Assembly: GCA_963734845.1 (NCBI GenBank)
Contig: CAVTIS010000012.1
Coordinates: 356,895-420,894, forward strand
DNA length: 64,000 nucleotides
Origin: JAKAVN01 sp963734845
Lineage (GTDB): Bacteria > Desulfobacterota > Binatia > Binatales > Binataceae
Direction of reading: 5' to 3'
The notes below the pieces were generated by a model, which was not told the DNA's origin, did no database searches, and saw nothing but the letters and a program-made list of their open reading frames with translations. Position 1 is the stretch's first letter, and the number at the start of each line of letters is the position of its first letter. Below are positions 28,576-38,192 of this stretch, piece after piece. A program made the translations under genes and the position numbers.

Positions 28576-29745
28576 ATGATGAATCTCGATTTGTTCGACG
28601 GCGCCCGGACCGCAAGGGCGCCCTCGTCCGACGTATCGGCGAGCGTCTCGTCAGCAGAATTTGAAGCCGCGCCCGCAATTCTGGCCGCTGCGACCGCGCT
28701 CCCGCCCAATGTCGTCGAGCAGCAATCGCTCGCCGGCCTGCTCAAGGCTTTGTGGGGCGAAAAATACGACCAGTCGCGGCGCTGGCGCTCGACTTTCGAG
28801 CAGATCCAGCGCTCGGTGAGGATTGATCGGCGCTACCTGGCGCTGCCGGTGAGCGAATACCCGGCCCTCGACTCGTTTGCCAAGACCAACTCCGCGTGGA
28901 CGCGGGTGGCGCCGGAATTAGGTGCCGCGGCGGCCACCAGCGCGCTCGCCGCGGCCGGGATGACGGCGCGCGACGTGGATCATTTCTTCTTCGTTACCGG
29001 CACCGGGATCGCGACGCCGAGCCTCGATGCGCGAATCGTCAACCTGCTCGGGATGCGGCCGGACGTCCGGCGCACGCCTATCTTCGGCCTGGGATGCGCC
29101 GGTGGAGTGGCAGGAATCGTACGCGCCGCCGACGTGTTGCGGGGATTTCCGGACCAGATCGCGATGGTGGTGTCGTCCGAACTGTGCTCGCTCACCTTGC
29201 AACGCGCCGATGACTCGGTCGCCAACATCATCGCCTCTGCGCTTTTTGGCGACGGCGCGGCCGCGGTGGTGCTCGGCGGCGCGCGGCTGGCCAACCATGG
29301 CGCAGGCTCGGCCCCCCGCGTCATCGCGACCCGTTCCGTTTTCTATCCTGATAGCGAACGGATGATGGGATGGGAAGTGGTGGATAGCGGTCTCAAGATA
29401 GTGCTGTCGCCTGCAATCCCCGACCTGGTCCGCGAACATCTGGGCGGCGACGTCGACGCGATGCTTGCCGAGCAGGGCCTTGAGCGTTCCGCGATCAGTC
29501 ATTGGATCGCCCATACCGGCGGCAACCGCGTGCTCGAAGCTATCGCCACGGCGCTCGATCTTCCGTCCGCCGCGCTCGACCGTTCATGGCGGCTGCTGGC
29601 TGCCACGGGCAACCTGTCTTCGGCCTCGGTGCTATTCGTGTTGCGCGATCTGCTCGACGCGCGCGAGGCGCGTTCCGGCGACTACGGACTGATGCTCGCG
29701 ATGGGCCCGGGCTTCTGTGCGGAGCTCGCACTGTTGCGATGGTGA
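28576..29745 (+). CDS. Type III polyketide synthase (chalcone/stilbene synthase family)
   Basis: 389 residues. Thiolase-fold enzyme with the Cys-His-Asn triad: Cys174 in FGLGCAGGVAG, His313 in HWIAHTGGNRV and Asn346 in TGNLSSASVLF. GDGAAAVVLG near 225 is also typical. These enzymes extend a fatty acyl-CoA with malonyl-CoA to alkylpyrones or alkylresorcinols. The next gene overlaps it and encodes a methyltransferase-type membrane protein, as in bpsA-bpsB of Bacillus and srsA-srsB of Streptomyces, supporting a long-chain lipid product. The first ~30 residues are a non-conserved leader. Confidence 0.93.
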   Translation: MMNLDLFDGARTARAPSSDVSASVSSAEFEAAPAILAAATALPPNVVEQQSLAGLLKALWGEKYDQSRRWRSTFEQIQRSVRIDRRYLALPVSEYPALDSFAKTNSAWTRVAPELGAAAATSALAAAGMTARDVDHFFFVTGTGIATPSLDARIVNLLGMRPDVRRTPIFGLGCAGGVAGIVRAADVLRGFPDQIAMVVSSELCSLTLQRADDSVANIIASALFGDGAAAVVLGGARLANHGAGSAPRVIATRSVFYPDSERMMGWEVVDSGLKIVLSPAIPDLVREHLGGDVDAMLAEQGLERSAISHWIAHTGGNRVLEAIATALDLPSAALDRSWRLLAATGNLSSASVLFVLRDLLDAREARSGDYGLMLAMGPGFCAELALLRW

Positions 29746-30356
29746 TTTCACTCGGCGCGTACCTTGCGATCCTGGCGGCGCTCGCGCTTGAGCGGGTGTT
29801 CCATCTTGCGCTCGCTGCCCGCAATGCACGCCGCGCGCTCGCGGCGGGCGCGGTCGAGCATGGCCAGAGCCATTATCCGGCGATGGCCGCGTTCCACGCA
29901 CTCTTCCTGATCTCGGCGGCGGCCGAGGCCGTCGTGCTCAAGCGGCCGTTCCCGGGAGCACTCGGATGGATTGCGCTTTGCGGCGCGCTCGGAGCGCAGG
30001 TGCTTCGCTACTGGTCAGTCGCAAGTCTCGGCTCGCGCTGGAATACGCGCATCATCGTGTTCCCGGGCATGGAACCGGTTGCCTGCGGACCATACCGCTT
30101 CATGCGCCATCCCAATTATCTCGCGGTGATCGTCGAAATCGCGTGCGTGCCGCTGATCCACGGGTGCTGGCTGACTGCGATCGTGTTCTCGATCGGCAAT
30201 GCGGTGCTGCTAAGGGTGCGGATTGGCACTGAGGAAGCCGCGATGGGCCCGCGCTATGCACTCAAGTTCGGCGGCCGGCCGCGGCTGGTTCCGAAGCTTT
30301 CGCCGCGGCCCGAGAGCCGCGGAGCCGCCGGCAGCGCCCGCCGTACGACGGGCTGA
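29739..30356 (+). CDS. Isoprenylcysteine carboxyl methyltransferase-family membrane protein
   Basis: 205 residues from ATG 29739, overlapping the PKS end by seven bases. Several membrane helices, and the C-terminal signature GPYRFMRHPNYLAVIVE, with RHPNY as the S-adenosylmethionine-site motif of the ICMT/PEMT family. As a BpsB-like partner it would O-methylate the alkylpyrone product of the PKS. The last 20 residues are Arg/Pro-rich. Confidence 0.88.
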   Translation: MVISLGAYLAILAALALERVFHLALAARNARRALAAGAVEHGQSHYPAMAAFHALFLISAAAEAVVLKRPFPGALGWIALCGALGAQVLRYWSVASLGSRWNTRIIVFPGMEPVACGPYRFMRHPNYLAVIVEIACVPLIHGCWLTAIVFSIGNAVLLRVRIGTEEAAMGPRYALKFGGRPRLVPKLSPRPESRGAAGSARRTTG

Positions 30357-30470
30357 GGCACGCCGGGGCGAATTCGCACGCTTTCTCGCAAAACCTCTGA
30401 ATCGCGATACACTGGGTCTCCAATGCCCGGCGCGGGGAGACGCTCCGCGTCATAACCATGGAGGTTCAAA

Positions 30471-30887
30471 ATGAGCAAGACCTTTGAAAAGCATGCAATC
30501 ACGGCGGAGTTCGCCCAGAAGCTGGTCGAAGCGGCGGTCGCCAAGGCACGCGAACTCAAGGTTCCGCAGTGCGTGGCCATCGTCGACGACGGCGGTAATC
30601 TGAAGGCGTTCGTGCGTATGGACGGCGCGGCGCTCATCCCGATCGAGATCGCTCAGAGCAAGGCCTACACCGCGCTGTTCGGGTTTCCGACTCACGAATT
30701 TTTCAACTTCATCAAGGGCGACCCCGCATTGGTCGCCGGCATCCCGTCCCGCGCGCGCGTGGCCGCGTTCGGCGGCGGCTATCCGATCAAAGTCGATGGC
30801 GATATCGTTGGCGCGATCGGCGTCAGCGGCGGATCGGTCGAGCAGGACATGCAGTGCGCCGAGGCGGCCTTGCAGCTTGCGAAGTAG
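30471..30887 (+). CDS. GlcG/HbpS-family (DUF336) protein
   Basis: 138 residues with a good GGAGG ribosome site. The fold marks VAIVDDGGNLKAFVRMDGA, SKAYTALFGFPT, and GGYPIKVDGDIVGAIGVSGG are typical. Family members bind haem (HbpS) or accompany glycolate and diol metabolism (GlcG); function here unknown. Followed by its own terminator. Confidence 0.9.
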   Translation: MSKTFEKHAITAEFAQKLVEAAVAKARELKVPQCVAIVDDGGNLKAFVRMDGAALIPIEIAQSKAYTALFGFPTHEFFNFIKGDPALVAGIPSRARVAAFGGGYPIKVDGDIVGAIGVSGGSVEQDMQCAEAALQLAK

Positions 30888-30923
30888 AACTGCAAAGCAA
30901 CTTACGAGATAGATTCCGAAGAA

Positions 30924-30958
30924 AGCGGAGCGTGTCGCGATTGGCGATGCGCTCCGCT
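30924..30958 (+). terminator. Terminator after the GlcG-like gene
   Basis: AGCGGAGCG and CGCTCCGCT pair across a 17-base loop, with TTTT straddling the end of the stem. It lies just before the convergent CPBP gene and may serve both. Confidence 0.75.
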
Positions 30959-30965
30959 TTTCGGT

Positions 30966-31829
30966 TCAGGTGCGCTTGCCGGTCAGCCGCGGCACCAGTG
31001 CGAGCAGAATTAAGGCCATCAGCCACGCCGCGGCGCCGCTTATCAGAGCGGGCCGTCCATAGCCTGCAATCCAATGCGGCAGTGCGACTTTCGGCGCATC
31101 GCTGAAGGGCCACAGCTTCACGCCGATCACCAGGCCGGCATGCAGTCCCGCGGAGAAATAGACCTTGCCGGTCACCAGGAACGCCTCGCCCAACACCAGG
31201 CCGAGCAGGAACAGTCCGAGTAGCGCGGGCAGTGCGGCCGCGGGATGCGTCAGTTGCGCGAGGCTCGCGTAGAGATTGTGAAAGCCGGCCGTCGCGTCGA
31301 AGCTTGTCAGGTAGAATCGCGCGGGCGAGCGCACCAGATGCGCCAGCGCATAGACTGCCGCGCTGATTACTAACGCAGCGGTGCGGCCGAAGTCCTCGAT
31401 CATTCCGCCCAGCATGAAGGCGCGGAAGAAGCCCTCCTCGATTATGGCGATCAGGATCGCCCCGGCGACGTATTTGGGAGCGCGCGCAAGCGCCTTGCCG
31501 GCCGTCATCGTGTCGCGTCCGCCGAACGCAAACCCGAGCGCGAGCAGGATTGCGATCACCGCCGCCGCGATCAGCAATCCGCGGAATGTCGCGCCGAGAT
31601 TATCCAGCGGGCGCGCGAAGCCGCGCCGCAGGAGCCGCACGACTCCCAGTTGGCGCGCCCACAGCGTCATCATCACCGCCATCGTGACCATCACTGTGCG
31701 GTCGAAAATGCGCGGAAACGGGAAGCGATAGCCGGCGGCGGCAAGCGCGGATGCGGCGAAGGGCGCGATCAATGCCGCCGCGGCGGCAGCGAGCAGGAGC
31801 GCGATCGTTAGTCTGAGTATGAAGGGCAT
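30966..31829 (-). CDS. CPBP-family intramembrane metalloprotease
   Basis: 287 residues from the ATG at 31829, where the hydrophobic part begins; a longer frame from 32006 adds 59 residues unlike the family. About seven membrane helices. The CPBP motifs are IAIIEEGFFRAFM (EExxxR), then YALAHLVRSP and FSAGLHAGLV, giving the Glu and His ligands. Relatives include Rce1 and bacteriocin-immunity proteases. Target unknown. Confidence 0.85.
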   Translation of the reverse strand: MPFILRLTIALLLAAAAAALIAPFAASALAAAGYRFPFPRIFDRTVMVTMAVMMTLWARQLGVVRLLRRGFARPLDNLGATFRGLLIAAAVIAILLALGFAFGGRDTMTAGKALARAPKYVAGAILIAIIEEGFFRAFMLGGMIEDFGRTAALVISAAVYALAHLVRSPARFYLTSFDATAGFHNLYASLAQLTHPAAALPALLGLFLLGLVLGEAFLVTGKVYFSAGLHAGLVIGVKLWPFSDAPKVALPHWIAGYGRPALISGAAAWLMALILLALVPRLTGKRT

Positions 31830-32274
31830 CGTGAAGGGGTTCGCATTCTGGCGTTTGCGCAATCCCACGAGCGTTAGCGATTGCAGACAGACCATGCAAG
31901 CTGCTTCACCGGAGAGAGATTCATCTCCGCTAAGAACTCCCTCTTTATTCGAGAGGCGAATCGAAATTTGTGATGACTGAAGATGAATTGGCTGTCGTAT
32001 GCTCAAATGTCAGTAATAGTGATTATTAAAAGCTAATATAGCATGAACGATGTTTTGAGATGTGAATTCTTGTTGTGTTATGATTAGACTCATTAGGAAG
32101 AAATATATAGCTTCAAAAGCATTCAAGAGTGTCTAAAAGGGATAAGAAATGCTCTGAGACAGTAAGGCGAGACCAGTGACGAAGATCTTAATCAGCAATT
32201 GTGAATCCGGAATTCAACCCCAGGCGCAGTCGCGTGACCGAGGGACCCAGAGAAATCTCCAGGGAGGAAGGAGA
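31830..32274. other. AT-rich intergenic region
   Basis: 445 bases whose middle (about 31,960-32,170) is clearly richer in A and T than anything nearby. It probably holds promoters for the divergent CPBP and secreted-protein genes. No gene or RNA recognised. Confidence 0.5.
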
Positions 32275-32736
32275 ATGAACAAAATAGTGATTGTTGCCGG
32301 ATGTCTGCTGGGACTGGCGCTAGCCTGCATTCCTGCCTATGCGAGTCCGACCAGCAAGAAAATCACAGTCACTTGCAACAGCAGCGACGGTGGCGAGGTT
32401 GTCCTGGGCGACGCGACCGTAACATTATGCGTCTCACTCGCAACATGTACCGACCCAACTAAGTCCGTCGTTTGTCCCGAGGTTCTTTGCGATAGCAGCG
32501 GAGTAAGCCAACCAATATCAATCACCGTCTCTTGTGATACGCCGTTTAAGGCAGGAGCGGCGATGGGCCAAGTAGATTTCTCAGACAGTGAGCTTTTGAC
32601 GGGCGGATCCTCCCCAAGCATCGAACCGCTGAACGGGAAGGGATTTTCCGTCTCAGCTTTCCCGGACACCAACCCCAATGATCCCGACACCGACCTCGAC
32701 GGTGATACCGAGAACGTCACGCTAACCGTCAAGTAG
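32275..32736 (+). CDS. Secreted protein, unknown
   Basis: 153 residues; ATG at 32275 has an unusually strong AGGGAGGAAGGAG site. Signal peptide MNKIVIVAGCLLGLALACIP then YAS. Mature part has six Cys, many Thr/Ser/Asp and an acidic C-terminus (DTNPNDPDTDLDGDTEN, a possible calcium-binding run). No family recognised. Confidence 0.7.
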   Translation: MNKIVIVAGCLLGLALACIPAYASPTSKKITVTCNSSDGGEVVLGDATVTLCVSLATCTDPTKSVVCPEVLCDSSGVSQPISITVSCDTPFKAGAAMGQVDFSDSELLTGGSSPSIEPLNGKGFSVSAFPDTNPNDPDTDLDGDTENVTLTVK

Positions 32737-32769
32737 AGTCGTTTGCGTCGCTGATAAGTCCCTTTGATG

Positions 32770-32797
32770 GACCCGGCCCCAACGATTGGGCCGGGTC
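32770..32797 (+). terminator. Terminator after the secreted-protein gene
   Basis: GACCCGGCCC and GGGCCGGGTC pair around an eight-base loop, followed by TTGAACTT. Confidence 0.75.
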
Positions 32798-32949
32798 TTG
32801 AACTTAACGGCATCACCGCCGCCTGCCAGCGTCCGACTCCGCCGCCGTCAGGTGGCGGAACTGGCGGATCGCAGGCGTCTGTGCTACCTCACGGGCGCGG
32901 GGCGGCCGATCGACACTATACTCAACCCTTTCTCTGCGTGAGGCTAAAA

Positions 32950-33730
32950 ATGGATCTGGGACTCAAGGGCAGGGTGGCGCTGGTGACTGGTGCGAGCATG
33001 GGAATCGGCGAGGCAACCGCGGTCGAGCTTGCGGGTGAGGGATGCGACCTGGCGATCTGCGCGCGTCATGCTGACCAGCTTGCCAAGGTGCGCGACCAGG
33101 TCATGGCGAGGGGCGTGCGATGCGTCGTCGCCGACTGCGACATCCGCAAGCCCGGCGACATCGCGGCCTTGATGAACGAAATCGGCCGCGTTTACGCCCG
33201 TCTCGATATCCTGGTGAACAACGCCGGTGCCGCAACGCATGGCACTTTCGCTTCGTTGAGCGACGAGCAGTTTGATGGCGGACTACGAGCTGAAGGTTCT
33301 GGGGCAGTTGCGATGCACGCGTGCCGCGCTGCCGTTGTTGGAGAAGAGCCCGGCGCCTCGCGTGATCAACGTCAACGCGATCGCCGGGCGGGTGGTGATG
33401 CCGGGGCTGTTCGCCACCACCACCCATCGCGCGTCCTGCTACGCACTCAGCAAGGCGCTCGCCTGGGAACTGGCGGACCGCAAGATCCTGGTGAACTCGG
33501 TGAATATCGGGCTCGTTCATACCAATCAGATTGAACGTGCGCACGCGCGCCGCGCGCCTGACGTTCCGTTGGAGAAATTCATGGCGCAGGCGGCGCAGAT
33601 CGTGCCGCTGAAACGCTTCGGCGAACCGCACGAAGTCTCCGGACTGATCGCATTTCTGGCTTCCGACCGCGCGGGCTTCATCACGGGTGCGTCAATCGAC
33701 GTCGGCGGCGGTCAGGGCGCGCACGTCTGA
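32950..33730 (+). pseudogene. Short-chain dehydrogenase/reductase, single frameshift
   Basis: Two frames together make one complete SDR. Frame one holds VALVTGASMGIGEATAVELA (cofactor loop) and LDILVNNAGAATHG, up to SLSDEQFD. Frame two resumes at ADYELKVLGQLRCTRAALPL and holds the Tyr/Lys site in CYALSKALAW and the end FITGASIDVGGGQG. Deleting one G from GATGGCGG near 33275 restores one frame. Either a recent pseudogene or a sequencing error. Confidence 0.85.
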
Positions 33731-33778
33731 ACGCGGAATGCGGCGGGGCGTCTCGCCGCGTCGCCGCGCCGGGACCTT

Positions 33779-34513
33779 TTAGCGCGCGCGTTCGGGGCTG
33801 CGTTGCGGCTCGAGCGCGATTTCCACCGGACATGCGTGCGCCGGCGTGTGCAACACGGACATCACCGCCCCGGCTACATCTTCGGGCGCGAGCATGAGTG
33901 AGCGGTCGAGATGCTTGTTCGGCGGGATCAGCGCGGTGTCGACCAGTCCCGGAGTTATTACCGACACCTTGACTCCGCTCGATCGGAGCTCGGCGAAGGC
34001 GGCGCGGCTGAACGCGACGAGGCCGGCCTTGGCCGCCGCGTAGACAGCTTCGCCGGCCGACGTGCTGCGCGCCGCCGCCGAAGCGACATTGACGATCGCG
34101 CCTCCGCCGGCACTCTTTGCCATTCGAGCCGCAGCCAGGCGCGCGAGCGCGATCGGCGCGCGCAAATTGACCGCCAGGATACGGTCCTGCGTCGCCGCGC
34201 TGGTCTTGAGCAACGGCGTGCGCGGTGGCGCCCATCCGGCGTTGTTCACCAGCACATCGATCTGTCCGAAATGGTCGAGCGCCGCGTCGAACAGTTCCTG
34301 CGGGCTGTCTTCGCCGGCGAGATCGATCAGCACGATGAGCGAGCGCGACGGCTCGAGGCCCGAAAGACGCCGCGTCTCTTCGAGTTCATCGAAGCTGCGC
34401 GCGGCCAGGCATAGCGCGTAGCCGTCGCGCGCGAGCGCTAGCGCCGTTGCGCGCCCGATTCCACGTCCGGCGCCGGTTACCAGCGCCACACGCTGTGTCT
34501 TTTGCTGCGTCAT
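33779..34513 (-). CDS. Short-chain dehydrogenase/reductase
   Basis: 244 residues, Rossmann fold. VALVTGAGRGIGRATALALA gives the TGxxxGxG motif, IDVLVNNAG the NNAG motif, NVASAAAR the Ser, and AVYAAAKAGLVAFSRA the YxxxK. C-terminal end is Pro/Arg-rich. Convergent with the frameshifted SDR; not obviously a duplicate of it. Substrate unknown. Confidence 0.9.
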   Translation of the reverse strand: MTQQKTQRVALVTGAGRGIGRATALALARDGYALCLAARSFDELEETRRLSGLEPSRSLIVLIDLAGEDSPQELFDAALDHFGQIDVLVNNAGWAPPRTPLLKTSAATQDRILAVNLRAPIALARLAAARMAKSAGGGAIVNVASAAARSTSAGEAVYAAAKAGLVAFSRAAFAELRSSGVKVSVITPGLVDTALIPPNKHLDRSLMLAPEDVAGAVMSVLHTPAHACPVEIALEPQRSPERAR

Positions 34514-34652
34514 AACCGCACGCCGCGGCCCGCCGCCGCGGTAAAAACGCAGCTTGCACGATCAAGCCGACTTCCACAAACTGTGATGCACACGGCCGTG
34601 CGGGCGGGACCGCTCGAGGCGGCGCGGCATTTGGGGGAGGCAGGCAGCAGCG

Positions 34653-36008
34653 ATGAATCCGCAGGTTTTTCGCGAGTATGACATTCGCGGCATCGTCGAG
34701 CGCGATTTCGACGACGACCTCGTAGTCAGTCTCGGCCGCGCCTACGCGACGATGCTAAAGCGGGCGGGCAAGGCCACGATCACCCTCGGCCGTGACTGCC
34801 GGTTGTCCTCGGACCGGCTGTTCGGACTGCTCAGTGACGGACTCCTGCAAAGCGGCATCAACGTGGTTGACATCGGCGTGGTGCCCACCCCACTGCTGTA
34901 TTTTTCGGTGATTCACTGGCGGATGGACGGCGGCGCGATGATCACCGGCAGCCATAACGCCGCCGAATACAACGGCTTCAAGCTCGGCGTCGGACCTTCG
35001 ACCATATATGGCGAAGAAATCCAGGAACTCCGGCGCATCATCGAGCGCAAGGATTTTCCCGCCACCGGGACCCGCGGCGCGCTCAGCACGCGCTCGGTGC
35101 ATGGCGACTACAGCGACTTCATCAAGCGCACGATCACGCTGCGGCCGGGGCTTAAAGTCGCGGTCGACGGCGGCAACGGATGCGGCGGGGTGGTCGCGGT
35201 GCCACTGATGCGCGAGTTGGGACTGGAAACGGTCGAACTTTTCATCGAGATGGACGGCCGCTTCCCCAATCACCATCCCGACCCCACGGTCGAGGAAAAC
35301 ATGCGCGATCTCATCGCGGCGGTCAAAAGCAGCGGTGCGGGAATCGGGATTGCCTATGATGGCGATGCGGACCGCGTCGGTGCGGTCGACGAAAACGGCC
35401 GTATCGTGTGGGGCGACGAGCTGATGGTGGTGTTCTCGCGCGCGATTTTGCGCGAACGCCCGGGCGCCGCGATCATCGGCGACGTCAAATGCTCCAATCG
35501 CATGTACGACGACATCACGGCGCACGGCGGCCGCGCGATCATGTGGAAGACCGGCCATTCGCTAATCAAAAGCAAGCTCAAGGAAGAGCACGCCGCTCTG
35601 GCCGGTGAGATGAGCGGGCACATGTTTTTTGCCGACCGCTATTATGGCTTCGACGACGCCATCTATGCATCTTTCCGCCTGCTCGAGATCGTCAGCCGCG
35701 AGCGCCGCGGCCTCGCCCAAATCCTCGCCGACCTGCCCAAGAGCTGCTTCACTCCCGAGATTCGCCTCGATTGCCCCGATGAGCGCAAGTTCGACGTGGT
35801 GCGCAAGGCCGCCGACTACTTCCGCGCGCACTACGAGGTAATCGAAATCGATGGTGTGCGGGTCAAGTTCCCCGGCGGATGGGGTCTGGTGCGCGCCTCG
35901 AATACGCAGCCGGCGCTGGTGATGCGTTTCGAGGCGAGCGACCAAAAGACTCTGGATGAAATTCGCACGCTGTTCGAGAGCAAGCTCAAAGAATTGGGCG
36001 CAATGTGA
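34653..36008 (+). CDS. Phosphomannomutase/phosphoglucomutase
   Basis: 451 residues, AlgC/ManB type. REYDIRGI at the start; phosphoserine loop TGSHNAAEYNGFK, where Ala replaces the usual Pro; metal loop AYDGDADRVGAVDENG; sugar loop GEMSGHMFF; and phosphate site RASNTQPALVMRFE. Interconverts mannose-6-P and mannose-1-P, feeding the next gene. The stop overlaps the next start by four bases. Confidence 0.93.
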   Translation: MNPQVFREYDIRGIVERDFDDDLVVSLGRAYATMLKRAGKATITLGRDCRLSSDRLFGLLSDGLLQSGINVVDIGVVPTPLLYFSVIHWRMDGGAMITGSHNAAEYNGFKLGVGPSTIYGEEIQELRRIIERKDFPATGTRGALSTRSVHGDYSDFIKRTITLRPGLKVAVDGGNGCGGVVAVPLMRELGLETVELFIEMDGRFPNHHPDPTVEENMRDLIAAVKSSGAGIGIAYDGDADRVGAVDENGRIVWGDELMVVFSRAILRERPGAAIIGDVKCSNRMYDDITAHGGRAIMWKTGHSLIKSKLKEEHAALAGEMSGHMFFADRYYGFDDAIYASFRLLEIVSRERRGLAQILADLPKSCFTPEIRLDCPDERKFDVVRKAADYFRAHYEVIEIDGVRVKFPGGWGLVRASNTQPALVMRFEASDQKTLDEIRTLFESKLKELGAM

Positions 36009-37063
36009 GCGCGGCAAGGGCGAGCGCGCTCATCATCGCCGGCGGCCGCGGCACGCGCTTTTGGCCGGAGAGCCGTGCCCGGCGTCCCAAGCCGCTGTTT
36101 TCGATCGACGGCCGCGGCTCGCTGCTTGCGGACACTATCGCACGGGTCGCGCCGATAACCGGGCGCGCGCGAACCTTCGTGCTGGTCTCTGCCGACCAGC
36201 GCGCGATTTTCCGCAGAGCGCTCCGCGGCCTGGTGTCGCCCGCGAATCTTATCGTCGAGCCGAGTGCTCGCGGCACCGCGGTCGCGATCGCCTACGGATG
36301 CGCAACGATTGCGCATCGCGCCGGTCCGGGCGTGGTCGCCGTGATGCCCGCCGACCACTACATCACGCCGCTCGCGGCCTTTCGCCGCACGCTCAGCGAC
36401 GCGATCGCGCTTGCCGCAACGCGCCACGCCATCGTCGTGATCGGCGTCGTCCCCGATCGCGCGGAGCCCGGCTACGGTTATCAGCAAATCGGACGACCCG
36501 TCGGGCGCGGCTTCGAGGTCGTGCGCTTCGTCGAGAAGCCGCCGCTTGAAGCGGCGCGCCGGATGGTCGCCTCAGGAAAGTTTTTGTGGAATGCCGGCAT
36601 GTTCGTGATGGAGGCTGCGACCCTGACCGCCGAACTCGATCAGCACGCTCCGGGTCTCGCCGGCGCGATGCGTGAGTTCGTCGGCGCGTCCGCAGCCAAA
36701 GTCGCGCGCATCTATCGCGGCCTCGATTTCGACGCGTTCGACCGCGTGGTGGCCGAGAAGAGCCGCAGCGTGCTGAGCGTGAAGGCGCGCTTTCGATGGC
36801 ATGACGTGGGAAGCTGGGAGGGGCTCTGGGAGGCGCTCGGCGGACGCGAGGCCAACGTGCTGAAGGGCGAGGTGATCGCGCTCGCCAGCGAAGGCGTGCT
36901 CGCGCGCGCCAGTGAAGGGCGCCTCATGGTGTTGCTGGGCGTGAAGGACCTGGTGGCGGTCGATACCGGCGACGCCATTCTGATCGCCAGCCGCAAAAGC
37001 TCGCAGGACCTTCGCCGCGTGGTCGACGAGCTCGCCCGCCGCCGCCTCGATCGTTACCTGTAG
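36005..37063 (+). CDS. manC: Mannose-1-phosphate guanylyltransferase
   Basis: 352 residues, GTG start overlapping the mutase stop. ALIIAGGRGTRFWPESRARR is the nucleotide-binding start; EPSARGTAVAIAYG, VMPADHYI and FVEKPP are further hallmarks. Makes GDP-mannose for exopolysaccharide or glycan synthesis. Single-domain form without the C-terminal isomerase. Confidence 0.92.
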   Translation: MSAARASALIIAGGRGTRFWPESRARRPKPLFSIDGRGSLLADTIARVAPITGRARTFVLVSADQRAIFRRALRGLVSPANLIVEPSARGTAVAIAYGCATIAHRAGPGVVAVMPADHYITPLAAFRRTLSDAIALAATRHAIVVIGVVPDRAEPGYGYQQIGRPVGRGFEVVRFVEKPPLEAARRMVASGKFLWNAGMFVMEAATLTAELDQHAPGLAGAMREFVGASAAKVARIYRGLDFDAFDRVVAEKSRSVLSVKARFRWHDVGSWEGLWEALGGREANVLKGEVIALASEGVLARASEGRLMVLLGVKDLVAVDTGDAILIASRKSSQDLRRVVDELARRRLDRYL

Positions 37064-37168
37064 CGGCCGCCTTCATTTTCCTGTGCCTTGAGACTGCCGA
37101 TACGCTAGGATTGCGCGGGCCGGTCCCGACAGGACCGTCACATCCTGCGCCTGACGAGGTGATCATTT

Positions 37169-37705
37169 ATGAAATTCAAAGAACTGCGGCGAGTCATAAC
37201 CGGTATCGACGGCACCGGAAAATCCTACGTCGCGATCGACGGGCCGGGCGCCGGTATCATCGAAGAGGGCGGCGCGGGGCTGGCCGAAATCTGGGTCACC
37301 GACGCAACTCCCGCCGATAACGCGGCCAAGGGTGATGCGGCCGAGTGGAAAATGCGCCTCGAACCGCCCGCGGACGGCAGCGTCTTTCGCTTTTTCCAGC
37401 TTGCGCCGGAAGACAAGACGCTTTCGGCGCGCGAGTTGGAGGAGCGCACGGCGGCGATGTTCGCGGCGATCGGCGGCGCGCATTGTCGGGTCGACACGAA
37501 GCGCCATCCGAGCATGCACGCGACGCGCACGGTCGATTACGTGATCCTGCTCTCGGGCCGCGTCACGCTGCTGCTGGACAAGGGCGAGGTCGAGCTCAAG
37601 CCGTTCGACGTGGTGGTCCAGCGCGGCACCAATCACGGATGGGTCAATCGGGGGACCGAGCCGGCGCTGTTCGCCGCCGTGTTGATCGACGCCAAGCCGC
37701 TCTGA
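37169..37705 (+). CDS. Cupin-domain protein
   Basis: 178 residues. The cupin fold is in the last 80: HPSMHATRTVDYVILLSGRV then FDVVVQRGTNHGWVNRG, giving the two cupin motifs. The N-terminal half resembles a group of paired-barrel cupins of unknown use (VITGIDGTGKSYV). Preceded by GAGG a few bases before the ATG. Confidence 0.85.
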   Translation: MKFKELRRVITGIDGTGKSYVAIDGPGAGIIEEGGAGLAEIWVTDATPADNAAKGDAAEWKMRLEPPADGSVFRFFQLAPEDKTLSARELEERTAAMFAAIGGAHCRVDTKRHPSMHATRTVDYVILLSGRVTLLLDKGEVELKPFDVVVQRGTNHGWVNRGTEPALFAAVLIDAKPL

Positions 37706-37729
37706 GAGCCGCCGCGGTAACCTGAGAAT

Positions 37730-38188
37730 TCAGTCGAGCGCTTGCGGATCGCACTTCAGCGCCAGCGCGCGCAGTTCGCCGAGCTTGCGATCGTCCTCGA
37801 GCGCTATCGTGCGGAGCCGAGCCGCGAGCGCCGGATCGATCCCCTCCCAATGGAGCGCCTGCTGGTTCACTTCGCGCGACAGTTCGAGCATGATCTCCAG
37901 GTCGCCGGTCACGCGCGCCCAATTGCTCGAGCCTTCGGCCTCCATCGGGCGCGGCAGCTTCGACCATACGTTGCGCTCCCTCAGGAGAACGTGGAGCGCG
38001 CGGGCATGCTCGGCCTGGCGCGCCGCAAGTGCGGCGAGGCCGCTCGCGATATTCGGGTAGGCGCAAATTATGGCGTGACGCGCAAGGCGGTCGGCCAGTT
38101 CCTGATGGCGGCCGGCGATGTCAGCCAGTTCTGCTAGCAGCCGCTCCTCAGGCGGGACGGCGGTGAACATGCGATGCAGTATTCCCAT
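37730..38188 (-). CDS. Helical protein, unknown
   Basis: 152 residues from the ATG at 38188, four bases after the stop of the upstream gene. Predicted all-helical, with repeated His and Glu (ELADIAGRHQELADRLARHA, RQAEHARALHVLLRER), which recalls ferritin-like or hemerythrin-like bundles. No family assigned. Confidence 0.6.
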   Translation of the reverse strand: MGILHRMFTAVPPEERLLAELADIAGRHQELADRLARHAIICAYPNIASGLAALAARQAEHARALHVLLRERNVWSKLPRPMEAEGSSNWARVTGDLEIMLELSREVNQQALHWEGIDPALAARLRTIALEDDRKLGELRALALKCDPQALD

Positions 38189-38192
38189 CAGA

